From NCBI RefSeq assembly GCF_014646375.1, contig NZ_BMNI01000011.1:1-64000 (forward strand): a stretch of 64,000 nucleotides of DNA. Direction: 5' to 3'. This DNA comes from Nocardioides phosphati. GTDB taxonomy: Bacteria > Actinomycetota > Actinomycetes > Propionibacteriales > Nocardioidaceae. Shown in pieces: positions 25,455 through 34,933 of this stretch (position 1 is its first letter; each line of letters begins with the position of its first letter). The translations under genes were made by a program, and so were the position numbers. Under the pieces are notes generated by a model. The model was given only the letters and a program-made list of their open reading frames with translations. It was not told the DNA's origin and ran no database searches.

Positions 25455-26078
25455 TCAGCCGCCGGGTGACAGGGAGGCCGCGATCCGCTCCGGCGCGTCC
25501 CCGAGACCGAGCAGCAGGGTGTGGAGCAGCGCCAGCGGACCCCCCTCGAGCGGCGGCATCTCGTCGAGATAGCCCGAGAGACGCGCCAGCGCGAGCCCGT
25601 GCAGCGAGACCCAGGCCTCCACCGCCGCGGAGTACGGCGTCGCCCGGGTCAGGCGGCCGGCGCGGTAGGCGCGGCGTACCGCCTCGTGCAGGACCTCGAA
25701 CGCCGCCGCGCCGAGCAGGAGCTGGTCGCCGGTCTGGCGACGGCCCGCCAGCGGCGACACCGCATAGATGACGCGGTAGAGGTCCGGGCGGGCGTCGGCG
25801 AACCCGAGGTACGCGACCGCGATCCGGCGGAGGTCTGCCACCGGGTCGTCACTCGCACCGACCTCCTCGAGCTCCGCGCCGAGCAGCCGGAACCCCTGCT
25901 CGACGACGGAGACGACCAGGCCGTCCAGCGAGCCGAACTCGGAGTACACCGCCATCGTCGAGGCGCCGTACGCGTGCGCCACCTTGCGCGTCGACACCGC
26001 CTCGGGACCCTCTTCCTCCAGCAAGCGCAGGGCGACGCGGGTGAGCTCCTCACGCCGGGAGGACGGGCGACTGGACAC
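25455..26078 (-). CDS. TetR/AcrR regulator with WHG-type C-terminal domain
   Basis: 207 residues. HTH: LTRVALRLLEEEGPEAVSTRKVAHAYGASTMAVYSEFGS in residues 12-50 (quoted in parts: ALRLLEEEGPEAVS, KVAHAYGASTMAVYSEF). The C-terminal region contains AAVEAWVSLHGLALARLSGY, the W.s.HGL..le signature of TetR_C_33 (WHG). The GTG at 26078 is 6 nt after TAGGGT, so it is leaderless. It is divergent from the DUF2306 membrane protein across 107 bp and precedes the SRPBCC gene, so both neighbours are candidate targets. Confidence 0.9.
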   Translation of the reverse strand: MSSRPSSRREELTRVALRLLEEEGPEAVSTRKVAHAYGASTMAVYSEFGSLDGLVVSVVEQGFRLLGAELEEVGASDDPVADLRRIAVAYLGFADARPDLYRVIYAVSPLAGRRQTGDQLLLGAAAFEVLHEAVRRAYRAGRLTRATPYSAAVEAWVSLHGLALARLSGYLDEMPPLEGGPLALLHTLLLGLGDAPERIAASLSPGG

Positions 26079-26185
26079 GACTCGACCCTAGTGGCTGCGT
26101 GTGCGACGTCACCGTTCCACCGGGTGTCCGCGACTCGGAGCAGCACTTATCGTTGCGTTGTATCACACCGTTATAGGGAGAGTTG

Positions 26186-27394
26186 ATGGCAACGCCCACC
26201 TCGCGCGTCCGGGCGGCCGCTGGAGCACTGCTCGTGCTCGCGGTCGCGTTCTACGCACCACTGTCGTTCACCTACTTCTGGAACGGCCACTCCGGCCCCA
26301 ACCTCCAGGACGATGTCTTCAAGCTGCTGATCTCGCCGACGTTCGCGTTCGGACACGGCTCCGGTCATGACGTGCGGCCGGACACCCACGAGGCCCACTT
26401 CGCGACCTTCGCGTCGACGTACGTGACCATGTGGATCCACTCGGTCGTGGGCACCACCGCGCTGGTCGCCGGCCTCTCGCAGTTCTCGGAGCGGCTCCGT
26501 CGCGCGCGGCCCGGAGTGCACCGCACGCTGGGCAAGGTCTTCCTCCTGTGCTGCCTCGGCGTCGCGGCGACGGCGGCGTCGTACCTGCTGCAGACGCCGG
26601 CCACCGACGTCTTCTCCGGCAGGGTCTTCGAGGAGGTCCTCTGGATCCTCGCTGCCGGCACGGCCGGACTGGCGCTGCTCGCCTTCGTGTCGATCCGCCG
26701 TCGGGATCTGGTCGCGCACCGCGAGTTCGCGACCGCAGCCTTCGCGCTGATCTGCTCGGCCGGCTGGCTCCGCCTCGAGTGGATGTCCGTGAGCCTCTTC
26801 TGGCAGCCCGGCAAGGAGATGCTGAACCTGTTCGGGATCCAGTTCGCCGCGACCTTCCTGATCACCTGCTCGATGCTCTACGTGCAGAAGTTCTGGAAGG
26901 GCAACCGTCGCGCCGACAGCCCGCTGGCGACGACGGGCGCGCTCCGCATCGCCGCCGCCGTCGGCGCCCCCGGCATCGTGGCCCTCGCCGTGCTCGCGGC
27001 GACCACGACCGACTGGTCGGCGCCGCACGCGTACTGGTTCACCCCGGGCTGGGCGCCCGTCGTCGTCGGCTGCTTCCTGCCGTACGTCGTGCACACGGCG
27101 TGGCTCGCCCGGATGGCACGGCAGGCGCAGCAGCGGGGCAACGGCTCCGCTGCCGCCGCGTGGCGCACGTACCTGGCAGGGGCGCTGGTCGCCCCCACCA
27201 CGGGCGCCCTGGCCTACGGGTTCGGCGTGCTCGTCCACGGCATGAACACCCAGGAGGCCTGGTACATGGTCGGCTACCTCTGGGGCGGCACCCTCGTCCT
27301 CGCCTACGTCGCACACGCGACGGTCACGACCCGGTGGGCCAGGCGGGCCACACCCACACCCGCCACTGCCGGCGGGGAGCTGCAGCCCGCCTGA
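26186..27394 (+). CDS. DUF2306-like integral membrane protein
   Basis: 402 residues with about nine membrane helices. The segment from residue 85 to 195 follows the DUF2306 pattern: LVAGLSQFSERLR, PGVHRTLGKVFLL, FVSIRRRDLVAHREFATAAF and a following RLEW. Family function is unknown; conserved His residues in HR.LG and H..F/W suggest heme or metal binding in the membrane. The remaining C-terminal spans are not assigned. ATG 26186 has GGGAG 6 nt upstream. It is divergent from the WHG-type TetR gene, whose product may control it. Confidence 0.85.
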   Translation: MATPTSRVRAAAGALLVLAVAFYAPLSFTYFWNGHSGPNLQDDVFKLLISPTFAFGHGSGHDVRPDTHEAHFATFASTYVTMWIHSVVGTTALVAGLSQFSERLRRARPGVHRTLGKVFLLCCLGVAATAASYLLQTPATDVFSGRVFEEVLWILAAGTAGLALLAFVSIRRRDLVAHREFATAAFALICSAGWLRLEWMSVSLFWQPGKEMLNLFGIQFAATFLITCSMLYVQKFWKGNRRADSPLATTGALRIAAAVGAPGIVALAVLAATTTDWSAPHAYWFTPGWAPVVVGCFLPYVVHTAWLARMARQAQQRGNGSAAAAWRTYLAGALVAPTTGALAYGFGVLVHGMNTQEAWYMVGYLWGGTLVLAYVAHATVTTRWARRATPTPATAGGELQPA

Positions 27395-27405
27395 GCCGCC
27401 CGGCG

Positions 27406-29196
27406 TCAGCCGGCCGCCTCCCGGGCGGCCGGCACGCCGCGGTCGTCCCGCTCGTCCCCGGCACACGGGTCCGCGCTCTCGTCACGCTGCACGGAGAGGA
27501 CGAAGTCGTCGCCGTGCTCGGTGACGCCGGCGATGACGGCCTGCTCGACCGCCTCGACGGCGTACGTGCGACGGACCATGAGCGGGTCGGAGCGGAGGTC
27601 GCGGACCAGCGCGACGCTGAGCCCGACCATCACCACGACGAACGGCAGCGCCGCGACGATGGTGATCGTCTGCAGGCCGGTGAGCGCGTCCTCGCCACCG
27701 ACGAGGAGCATGACCGCACCGACGGCGCCGGTCGCGACGCCCCAGAAGACGACCGTCCAGCGCGACGGCTCCAGCGTGCCGCGCTCGGAGAGCGAGCCCA
27801 TCACGATCGAGGCCGCGTCGGCGCCGGAGACGAAGAAGATCGCGACGAGCGCCATGACCACGATGCTGCTCACGGTCGCCAGCGGGTAGTGGTCGAGCGT
27901 CATGAAGAGCTGCGACTCGACACCGCCGGCGCCCGCGATGTCGGTGCCGTGCTTCTGCAGGTCGATGGCGGCGCCGCCGAAGATGCAGAACCAGACCAGG
28001 CTGACCAGGCTGGGCACGAGCAGCACGCCGCTCACGAACTGGCGGATCGTGCGGCCACGGGAGATCCGGGCCAGGAACATGCCGACGAACGGCGTCCACG
28101 AGAGCCACCAGGCCCAGTAGAAGATCGTCCAGGTCGAGAGCCAGTCACTCGTCGCGGAGCCCTCGGCGCCAGTGCGCGCGGCCATCATCGCCAGGTCCTG
28201 CACGTAGGAGCCGAGCGCGGTCGGCACCAGGTCGAGGATGAAGACGGTCGGGCCGGCGACGAAGACGAAGAGCGCGAGCGCGACCGCCAGCACCATGTTG
28301 ACGCTGGAGAGCCACTGGATCCCCTTGGCGACGCCCGAGACAGCCGAGACGACGAACGCGGCGGTCAGCACCGCGATGATCATGACGAGTACGCCGTTGC
28401 CGACCGGCCCCGCACCGGAGACGATCTCGAGGCCACTGCGGATCTGCAGGGCACCGAGGCCGAGCGAGGCCGCCGAGCCGAAGAGCGTCGCGAAGATCGC
28501 GAGCATGTCGATGACCTTGCCCGCGGGGCCGTGCGCGTGGCGGCCGAGGAGCGGCTCGAAGGCGGCACTGATCAGTTGCAGGCGGCCGCGGCGGTAGACG
28601 CCGTACGCGATGGCCAGGCCGACGACGGCGTAGATCGCCCACGGGTGGAGCGTCCAGTGGAAGAGCGTGGTCGCCATCGCGTTCTGGATCGCTTCGGGGT
28701 TGCCTGCCTCGCCGGTGCCGGGCGGCGGGGTGACGAAGTGGGTGATGGGCTCGCTGACGCCGTAGAACATCAGGCCGATGCCCATGCCGGCGCTGAACAT
28801 CATCGCGATCCACGGGACCGTGCGGAACTCCGGCTCCTCGCCGTCACGGCCGAGCGTGATGCTGCCGAAGCGGCCCAGCGCCAGCCAGATGACGAAGACG
28901 ACGCAGCCGCTCGACGCGAGCACGAAGAGCCAGCCGGTGTTGGCCATCACCCAGCCCAGCGAGTGGCTGGAGACGTCGGCCAGGGCCGAGGTGTTGACGA
29001 AGCCCCACACCAGGAAGGCGAGCGCGAGAGCCGCCGTGACACCGAAGACGACCCGGTCGAGGCCTCCCGTGTCCACGAGCTGCTCGTCGGGCACCGCGAA
29101 GTCGAGGGCCGGGTGGGCCTGGTGCTCCGGGTGCGGGATGTCCGCCGGGGTGTCGTCGGGGTCTGGCTGCCGAGGTCGTCCGAGATCCAGGGTCAA
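27406..29196 (-). CDS. BCCT-family transporter (betaine/carnitine/choline type)
   Basis: 596 residues with 12 predicted membrane helices. The family signature is clear: MFSAGMGIGLMFYGVSEPITHF near residue 132 (within it GIGLMFYGVSEP) and IFYWAWWLSWTPFVGMF near 355 with ARISRGRTIRQF. BCCT proteins import quaternary-ammonium compatible solutes, usually driven by Na+. Both termini are hydrophilic extensions; the acidic C-tail could sense osmolarity as in BetP, but this is inference. The start is uncertain: the frame opens with TTG at 29196 without a ribosome-binding site, and a later start is possible. Confidence 0.9.
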   Translation of the reverse strand: MTLDLGRPRQPDPDDTPADIPHPEHQAHPALDFAVPDEQLVDTGGLDRVVFGVTAALALAFLVWGFVNTSALADVSSHSLGWVMANTGWLFVLASSGCVVFVIWLALGRFGSITLGRDGEEPEFRTVPWIAMMFSAGMGIGLMFYGVSEPITHFVTPPPGTGEAGNPEAIQNAMATTLFHWTLHPWAIYAVVGLAIAYGVYRRGRLQLISAAFEPLLGRHAHGPAGKVIDMLAIFATLFGSAASLGLGALQIRSGLEIVSGAGPVGNGVLVMIIAVLTAAFVVSAVSGVAKGIQWLSSVNMVLAVALALFVFVAGPTVFILDLVPTALGSYVQDLAMMAARTGAEGSATSDWLSTWTIFYWAWWLSWTPFVGMFLARISRGRTIRQFVSGVLLVPSLVSLVWFCIFGGAAIDLQKHGTDIAGAGGVESQLFMTLDHYPLATVSSIVVMALVAIFFVSGADAASIVMGSLSERGTLEPSRWTVVFWGVATGAVGAVMLLVGGEDALTGLQTITIVAALPFVVVMVGLSVALVRDLRSDPLMVRRTYAVEAVEQAVIAGVTEHGDDFVLSVQRDESADPCAGDERDDRGVPAAREAAG

Positions 29197-29349
29197 CGTT
29201 TCAGGGCGTCAGGGACGCCGTCCTCCTCGAGGGGTGCGTGGATGCGTCCCCTCGACCGTGCCCCATCTCCCGAAAAGAATGCAAGTCGCGCAACGAGAAG
29301 CGCGATGCGCAACTCGCTCTCGGGCAGAGGATTGCCGAGCGGGCCGCAC

Positions 29350-31893
29350 TCAGCGGGCGACGGCGAAGGCGTCCACTCGCGCTCCGCCCTTGCCTACGCG
29401 TACGAACTTCACTGTGCCGGAGCGAGGCATTGCCATCGTCACGAGGACACGCCTGCTCGACGTCGCCGCCAGGCTGATCCGCCCGGCCTTGACGCCTCCG
29501 ACATAGACATCGACGTAACCCTGACGGACGCCCTTGACGACCCAGACTCCGAGCGTCGCACCCACGTTGGTCGCGCGATGGACGAGCGTTGCGCGCGCAC
29601 CAAGCGAGGTGTACGTGCCGTAGAGCGCGCCTGACCAGGTCGAGCGGGTGCCAGCAGACAGGACGAGCGCCCGATCGTCGATGGCCACCGCTGTGCAACG
29701 CGCGGCCGACCAGCCGGACACGTTTCCTGCATGGTCACGCGCCCGAAACCGGAGGCACCAGTCGCTACCGCGCACGGCAGCATGGGTGAACGACGTCGCA
29801 GAGGTCGCCAAGGCCGCATCCGTCCAGGGCCCGAGAGTGTGTCCAGGTGCAGCCGACTTGGTCTGGACGTCGTACGTCGCGACACCGGACCCGGTATCCG
29901 ACGCCGCGTAGCGCCAGCTGAGCTTGCCCGAGGCGTCAGTCCGGCCGAATCGCGGGCCACCAGCGAGCGCCGCCAGCGTCGGGGCGGTCGTGTCGGGCTT
30001 CACCGTCGGCGCCGCGCCGAGCCACGGCAGGTTGGCGACCGAGACCCAGAGGTTGTGGTCTCGGAACGCGATCCGCTTCGAACCTGCCTCGTCGACCGAG
30101 AAGTCCGTGCTGATGCCGTTCGTGTCGTACGCCAAGGACCCGACGAACCTGGTGACGTGGTCCGGCGTCAGGTCAGCAGCGAACAGGAACGTGCGTACGG
30201 CGTCGTCCGAGTCGGGGAACTCCGGCCAGGCCACGAAGTCGGAGCCGAGCTGGGGCGGGTCGAGCGGCGCGCGGCCTGGATTGCGCGGGGACACCGGGAG
30301 TGCCCATGTCGCGACGACACCGAGCGTGTCGACCACGCTCCAGGCGCCACTACATCGAACAAGAGCCCAGCGTCCCCTGGCCTGGACTGTGTAGCAGTAG
30401 GACAGGCCGGTCGGGATCGTGCGGACGGGCGTCGTCGCATCATCCACATCGCGGCCCGACAACACGCCGTCCGGCGAGATGGTCCACAGCCAGGAACCAT
30501 CGCCTGCGGCCGCCCCGAGGCGTCCGGACCACAGCACCTCACCGGTCGCGACTCGCTGCACCTGAGCCGCGTCGGTGGACGCGTTCTCGAATACCCCCTG
30601 CACGAGGCTGCCACCGTGAGCGAGCGTGAAACCCGATCCCGTGATGGTTCGCGACCCACCCGGCCAGCTCAAGGTCCAGTCGTCATCTGTGCCGGCGACA
30701 CGTTCAAGGCGCGTGCCACCCGCAGTCAGCCCGAGCGGCGCGGTCGGCGTCCATGAGCCGGATCCATCAGCCGGGATCTCGGAAGCAGAATCGTTCCAGG
30801 CTGCGGCCACGGAGCCGTCGAACCGGAGGTCCGACGCTTGCTCGTAGAACGGCGGGAGCGTGAGCGGAAGATCCGGCTCACCAGCGGAGACGACCCGGAT
30901 CTCGCGCGGGTACCGAGACCGCTCTCCGACCGCCACCCGTCCGTCGCCGAGTGCTACTGCGTTGTACACGTCCGAGGCCACGGACTCCGCAGCGCCGAGA
31001 TCGGCACCCACCGCGGTCATGACCGGGTGCTGGGTGGCGCCGTCGTACCAGGCGAATCCGTCGCCATAGGCCACAGGCTGGCCCGTGAACCCCGGAGCGT
31101 CCGCGACCGAACCGCCACCCATCTCACCCGTGGCGAGATCGGTCCATCGAACCGTGAGACCCGACGAATCGCCATACATCGAGTAGGCGCGGCGGGGGCC
31201 GACAACGACCCACTGGTCCCACCGGCCGTTGGACGGCCCGGCGATCACGCGCGACGTGGCCGCGGAGAGGTCGATCTCGGCCAGGACCTGCGGATCGCTT
31301 CCATCGAAGACGAACATCTTCGACCCCGCGACGCGGCGGACGGAGGGCCAATAGCCGACGGTCACCCCCGCCACGTCGGCGACGGTTCCGTCGGCGCGGC
31401 GCACGCGTAGGCCGAACCTGTTGTTGCCGACCCAGAAGGTCGTCAGGACGGCCCGATCTCCGACGCCGAGCAACGCTTCGCCCGACGGAATCACGGTCGA
31501 GCCGTCAACGGCCCCCGTCAGAACGTTCCGGAACGAGACCTCGCCTCGATTCGAGGCAGCGGGGTCCTCGACGAACGTCGCCAGGTCATCGCCAGCGATG
31601 TCGACACGCGTCACGCCCGCCGGAAGGCGACCAGTCCACACCGTCGCCGAGTCAGCGACCCGCCGGACAGCGAGGGCGCCGGGCTGCTCGAGATCGACGG
31701 GGCCCGCTCCGGCGTGGACAACGTACGAGGGCGACGCGGCAACTACACGTGCATCCATCGGCGCCGTCGACTCGACGAGGGGCATCTGATGGATGTCGGC
31801 GGACGGAACCGCCGGCGCCGTCGTCGCCAGTGCGGGGGCGCCCACCCCGACGGAGGCCACCACCACTACGCACGCCACAAGCCGGCCGAACAT
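29350..31893 (-). CDS. large secreted protein: beta-propeller-like region plus Ig/FnIII-like C-terminus
   Basis: 847 residues. A signal peptide (MFGRLVACVVVVASVGVGAPALA) is followed by about 600 residues of beta-rich repeats (DLATGEMGGGS, GRVAVGERS, GVLSGRDVDDATT and similar), suggesting a WD/PQQ-like propeller. From about residue 625 come DTTAPTLAALAGGP, GVATYDVQTKSAAPGH and WCLRFRARDHAGNVSGWSA, an FnIII-like module, and a beta-rich tail that resembles the SGTVKFVRVGKG end of actinobacterial extracellular proteins. No catalytic motif is recognised. ATG 31893 is preferred for its signal peptide; GTG 31920 is possible. Codon use is visibly less G+C-biased than in neighbouring genes. Confidence 0.82.
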   Translation of the reverse strand: MFGRLVACVVVVASVGVGAPALATTAPAVPSADIHQMPLVESTAPMDARVVAASPSYVVHAGAGPVDLEQPGALAVRRVADSATVWTGRLPAGVTRVDIAGDDLATFVEDPAASNRGEVSFRNVLTGAVDGSTVIPSGEALLGVGDRAVLTTFWVGNNRFGLRVRRADGTVADVAGVTVGYWPSVRRVAGSKMFVFDGSDPQVLAEIDLSAATSRVIAGPSNGRWDQWVVVGPRRAYSMYGDSSGLTVRWTDLATGEMGGGSVADAPGFTGQPVAYGDGFAWYDGATQHPVMTAVGADLGAAESVASDVYNAVALGDGRVAVGERSRYPREIRVVSAGEPDLPLTLPPFYEQASDLRFDGSVAAAWNDSASEIPADGSGSWTPTAPLGLTAGGTRLERVAGTDDDWTLSWPGGSRTITGSGFTLAHGGSLVQGVFENASTDAAQVQRVATGEVLWSGRLGAAAGDGSWLWTISPDGVLSGRDVDDATTPVRTIPTGLSYCYTVQARGRWALVRCSGAWSVVDTLGVVATWALPVSPRNPGRAPLDPPQLGSDFVAWPEFPDSDDAVRTFLFAADLTPDHVTRFVGSLAYDTNGISTDFSVDEAGSKRIAFRDHNLWVSVANLPWLGAAPTVKPDTTAPTLAALAGGPRFGRTDASGKLSWRYAASDTGSGVATYDVQTKSAAPGHTLGPWTDAALATSATSFTHAAVRGSDWCLRFRARDHAGNVSGWSAARCTAVAIDDRALVLSAGTRSTWSGALYGTYTSLGARATLVHRATNVGATLGVWVVKGVRQGYVDVYVGGVKAGRISLAATSSRRVLVTMAMPRSGTVKFVRVGKGGARVDAFAVAR

Positions 31894-32041
31894 TCCACGC
31901 CCCCGTTCCACGCGCGGCACAGACGCGCGCGACTGGCGATTCTAGGATGAGATCCCCGCAATCACTCAGTTCTCCGGAACGTCCCTGCCTCAGCAGGCAC
32001 GGTTGCGACGCCCGGAGCCACGTCCGGAATATCGGGAGATG

Positions 32042-32085
32042 CCAGGACCCGGGTTTCGATTGACCAAGACCCGGGTTTCGACGGG
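32042..32085. repeat. 22-bp tandem CCCGGG repeat (3' of purB)
   Basis: Two direct copies of CCA(G/A)GACCCGGGTTTCGA start at 32042 and 32064, a 22-bp period. The first copy is identical over 18 bp to the copy behind purL (11851). It lies 7-50 bp after the purB stop. Confidence 0.75.
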
Positions 32086-32091
32086 ATCAGG

Positions 32092-33510
32092 TCAGAGGAT
32101 GGCGCCCGGGTTGTACGCCGCCGCCTCGGGGTGCTTCGCGACCAGGGCCTCGACCTTGGCGACGACCGTGCGGACCTGGTCGACCGCGGCACCGGTGAAC
32201 TCGATCGGGTTCGCGACGAGCGCGTCGATCTGCTCGCGGGTCAGGCCGAGCTCCTCGGAGGCGGCCAGCTTGGCGAAGACGTCGTTGTCGACCTGGCCCT
32301 GGCGCATCGCCAGCGCGGTGCCGACGGCGGCCTCCTTGATCACCTCGTGGGCGGTCTCGCGGCCGACGCCGTTGCGGACCGCGCTCATCAGGACCTTGGT
32401 GGTCGTGAGGAACGGGAGGTAGCGGTCGAGCTCGCGCTGGATGACCGCCGGGAAGGCGCCGAACTCGTCGAGCACGGTGAGGAAGGTCTGGAACAGCCCG
32501 TCGACGGCGAAGAACGCGTCGGGCAGCGCCACGCGGCGTACGACGGAGCAGGAGACGTCACCCTCGTTCCACTGGTCACCGGCGAGCTCGCCGACCATGG
32601 AGAGGTAGCCACGGGTGATGACGGCGAGGCCGTTGACGCGCTCGCAGGAGCGGGTGTTCATCTTGTGCGGCATCGCGGACGAGCCGACCTGGCCCTCCTT
32701 GAAGCCCTCGGTCACGAGCTCGATGCCGGCCATCAGCCGGATCGTCGTGGCGAGGTTGGACGGGCCCGCGGTGATCTGCACGAGCGCGGAGAGCGTGTCG
32801 AAGTCGAGGCTGCGCGGGTAGACCTGGCCGACGCTCGTGAAGAGCTGGGCGAAGCCGAGGTGGGTCGCGACCCGCTGCTCGAGGTCGGCCAGTTTGTCGG
32901 CGTCACCGCCGAGCAGGTCGAGCATGTCCTGGGCGGTGCCCATCGGGCCCTTGATGCCACGCAGCGGGTAGCGCGCCATCAGCTCCTCGAGGCGCTGGAC
33001 GCCGGTGAGCATCTCGTCGGCGACGGTCGCGAAGCGCTTGCCGAGGGTCGTGGCCTGGGCGGCGACGTTGTGGCTGCGGCCGGCCATGACCGTCGCCTCG
33101 TGCTCGGAGGCCAGCCGCGCGAGGCGGGCGAGCGTGGCGACGGCGCGGTCACGGATCAGGCCGAGGGAGGAGAGGACCTGGAGCTGCTCGACGTTCTCGG
33201 TGAGGTCGCGCGAGGTCATGCCCTTGTGGATGTGCTCGTGGCCGGCGAGGGCGCAGAACTCCTCGATGCGCGCCTTCACGTCGTGGCGGGTGACGCGCTC
33301 ACGGTCGGCGATCGACTGCAGGTCGACCTTGTCGACGACCGCCTCGTAGGCCTCGATGACGCCGTCGGGGATCTCGATGCCGAGGTCCTTCTGGGCCTTC
33401 ATCACCGCGATCCAGAGCTGGCGCTCGAGCACGATCTTGTGCTCGGGGCTCCAGATGGCGGCGAGGTCGGCAGCGGCGTAACGGGTGGCAAGAACGTTGG
33501 GCACGGTCAC
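32092..33510 (-). CDS. purB: adenylosuccinate lyase
   Basis: 472 residues. Fumarase/aspartase superfamily; acts twice, SAICAR to AICAR and adenylosuccinate to AMP, releasing fumarate. Signatures: TSRDLTENVEQLQ near residue 85, and the active-site loop GSSAMPHKMNTRSCERV near 275. The GTG at 33510 is chosen (reading MTVPNVLATRY); it lies 8 nt after GAGAAT. GTG 33528 would start inside a palindrome. No Shine-Dalgarno is visible, so a leaderless mRNA is likely. A 22-bp repeat pair follows the stop. Confidence 0.96.
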   Translation of the reverse strand: MTVPNVLATRYAAADLAAIWSPEHKIVLERQLWIAVMKAQKDLGIEIPDGVIEAYEAVVDKVDLQSIADRERVTRHDVKARIEEFCALAGHEHIHKGMTSRDLTENVEQLQVLSSLGLIRDRAVATLARLARLASEHEATVMAGRSHNVAAQATTLGKRFATVADEMLTGVQRLEELMARYPLRGIKGPMGTAQDMLDLLGGDADKLADLEQRVATHLGFAQLFTSVGQVYPRSLDFDTLSALVQITAGPSNLATTIRLMAGIELVTEGFKEGQVGSSAMPHKMNTRSCERVNGLAVITRGYLSMVGELAGDQWNEGDVSCSVVRRVALPDAFFAVDGLFQTFLTVLDEFGAFPAVIQRELDRYLPFLTTTKVLMSAVRNGVGRETAHEVIKEAAVGTALAMRQGQVDNDVFAKLAASEELGLTREQIDALVANPIEFTGAAVDQVRTVVAKVEALVAKHPEAAAYNPGAIL

Positions 33511-33511
33511 G

Positions 33512-33528
33512 GTGGGAGATTCTCCCAC
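33512..33528. promoter_or_regulatory. 17-bp perfect palindrome at the purB promoter
   Basis: GTGGGAGA-T-TCTCCCAC ends 1 nt before the preferred purB start codon and contains the presumed -10 (GAGAAT on the minus strand). A bound protein would block initiation. It was not found at the other pur promoters in the window. Confidence 0.55.
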
Positions 33529-33589
33529 GCGTACGGCGTGCCTCCGAACCGGCGACCGGTTGACGGGTGGCGCGGGAGGGCCGGCGAGG

Positions 33590-34888
33590 TCAGCCCTCGA
33601 GGACGGCGGCGCCCTCGATGACGCCGAGGGGCTCGGCGGCGATGTCGGAGCGGCGCTGCATGCCCGGGAACGAGATCAGGTCAGCAGCGGCATAGGCCCG
33701 CGCGCGGGCGTCGGCGATGTCGTAGCCGAGCGCGCGTACGGCGAGGACGCGACCGCCGGCGGTGACCAGGTGGCGGTGCGTCGGCTCCTCGGGCGTGGAG
33801 GCGTCGACGATCGCGGTGCCGGCGTGGATCACGTCGACGTCGGAGACCAGGTTGGCGTTGCCGACGCCGCTGATGACGTCGCCCTTCGACGACGACTCCG
33901 GATAGCCGGCGGAGGCGAGCACGACGGTCACCGACGCACCGTCGCGGAAGACGGGCGGCTCGACCTCGTGCAGGCGGCCCTCGGCGGCGGCCAGCAGCAG
34001 CTCGCCGGCACCGGACTCGAGCAGCGCGAGCACCGGCTGGATGTCCGGGTCGCCGAAGCGCACGTTGAACTCGATGACCCGCGGGCCGGCATCGGTGAGC
34101 GCGAGGCCGACGTACAGGCAGCCACGGAACGGCGTGCCGCGGCGCGCCATCTCGTCGAGGGTCGGCTGGACGACGGTGGCGATCACGATCTCGCGCAGGT
34201 CGGCGGGGGCCCACGGCAGCGGGCTGTAGGACCCCATGCCGCCGGTGTTGCCACCGCGGCCGCCGTCGAAGATCCGCTTGAAGTCCTGCGCGGGCTGGAG
34301 CGCGTAGGCCGTCGCGCCGTCGCACACCGCGAAGACCGAGACCTCGGGGCCCTTGAGGAACTCCTCGATGACGACTCGGCCGCACGCCTCCGCGTGGGCC
34401 AGCGCCTCGGCGCGGTCGTTGGTGACCACGACGCCCTTGCCGGCGGCGAGCGCGTCGTCCTTCACGACGTACGGCGCACCGAAGGTGTCGAGCGCCTCCG
34501 CCGCCTCCGCGGGGGTGGCGCAGGTGAAGGAGCGGGCGGTCGGGACGCCGGCAGCGTCCATCACCGCCTTGGAGAACGCCTTGGAGCCCTCGAGCTGCGC
34601 GGCGTCCTTCGACGGGCCGAAGACCGCGATGCCGGCGTCGGTCACCGCGTCGGCGACGCCCGCGACGAGCGGGGCCTCCGGACCGACCACGACGAGGTCG
34701 GCGCCGATCTCCTGCGCGAGCGCCGCGACGGCCGCTCCGTCCATCAGGTCGACGTCGTGGAGCGTGGCGATCGCGCCGATGCCCGGGTTGCCCGGAGCGG
34801 CGTGCACCTCGCTCACCTGGGGGTCGCGCGAGAGGGCGAGCGCGAGCGCGTGCTCACGGCCGCCGGTGCCGATGACGAGGGTCTTCAC
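33590..34888 (-). CDS. purD: phosphoribosylamine--glycine ligase (GAR synthetase)
   Basis: 432 residues. ATP-grasp enzyme joining glycine to phosphoribosylamine. N-terminal VLVIGTGGREHALALAL-type loop (here LVIGTGGREHALAL), VVGPEAPLVAGVAD near 65, SKAFSKAVMDAAGVPTA near 105, and the metal-binding RFGDPDIQPVL near 285. GTG 34888 is selected because TAGACT lies 8 nt upstream and the encoded MKTLVIGTGG is the usual start. Located between the MMPL gene and purB, same direction. Confidence 0.97.
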   Translation of the reverse strand: MKTLVIGTGGREHALALALSRDPQVSEVHAAPGNPGIGAIATLHDVDLMDGAAVAALAQEIGADLVVVGPEAPLVAGVADAVTDAGIAVFGPSKDAAQLEGSKAFSKAVMDAAGVPTARSFTCATPAEAAEALDTFGAPYVVKDDALAAGKGVVVTNDRAEALAHAEACGRVVIEEFLKGPEVSVFAVCDGATAYALQPAQDFKRIFDGGRGGNTGGMGSYSPLPWAPADLREIVIATVVQPTLDEMARRGTPFRGCLYVGLALTDAGPRVIEFNVRFGDPDIQPVLALLESGAGELLLAAAEGRLHEVEPPVFRDGASVTVVLASAGYPESSSKGDVISGVGNANLVSDVDVIHAGTAIVDASTPEEPTHRHLVTAGGRVLAVRALGYDIADARARAYAAADLISFPGMQRRSDIAAEPLGVIEGAAVLEG

Positions 34889-34896
34889 GGGCCGGG

Positions 34897-34902
34897 AGTC
34901 TA
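34897..34902 (-). promoter_or_regulatory. purD -10 element (leaderless)
   Basis: Minus-strand CCGTAGACT with 8 nt to the GTG start; the same string precedes purS. Confidence 0.5.
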
Positions 34903-34933
34903 CGGCGAGGCGCGGACGGGGCCGCACTCCGCC

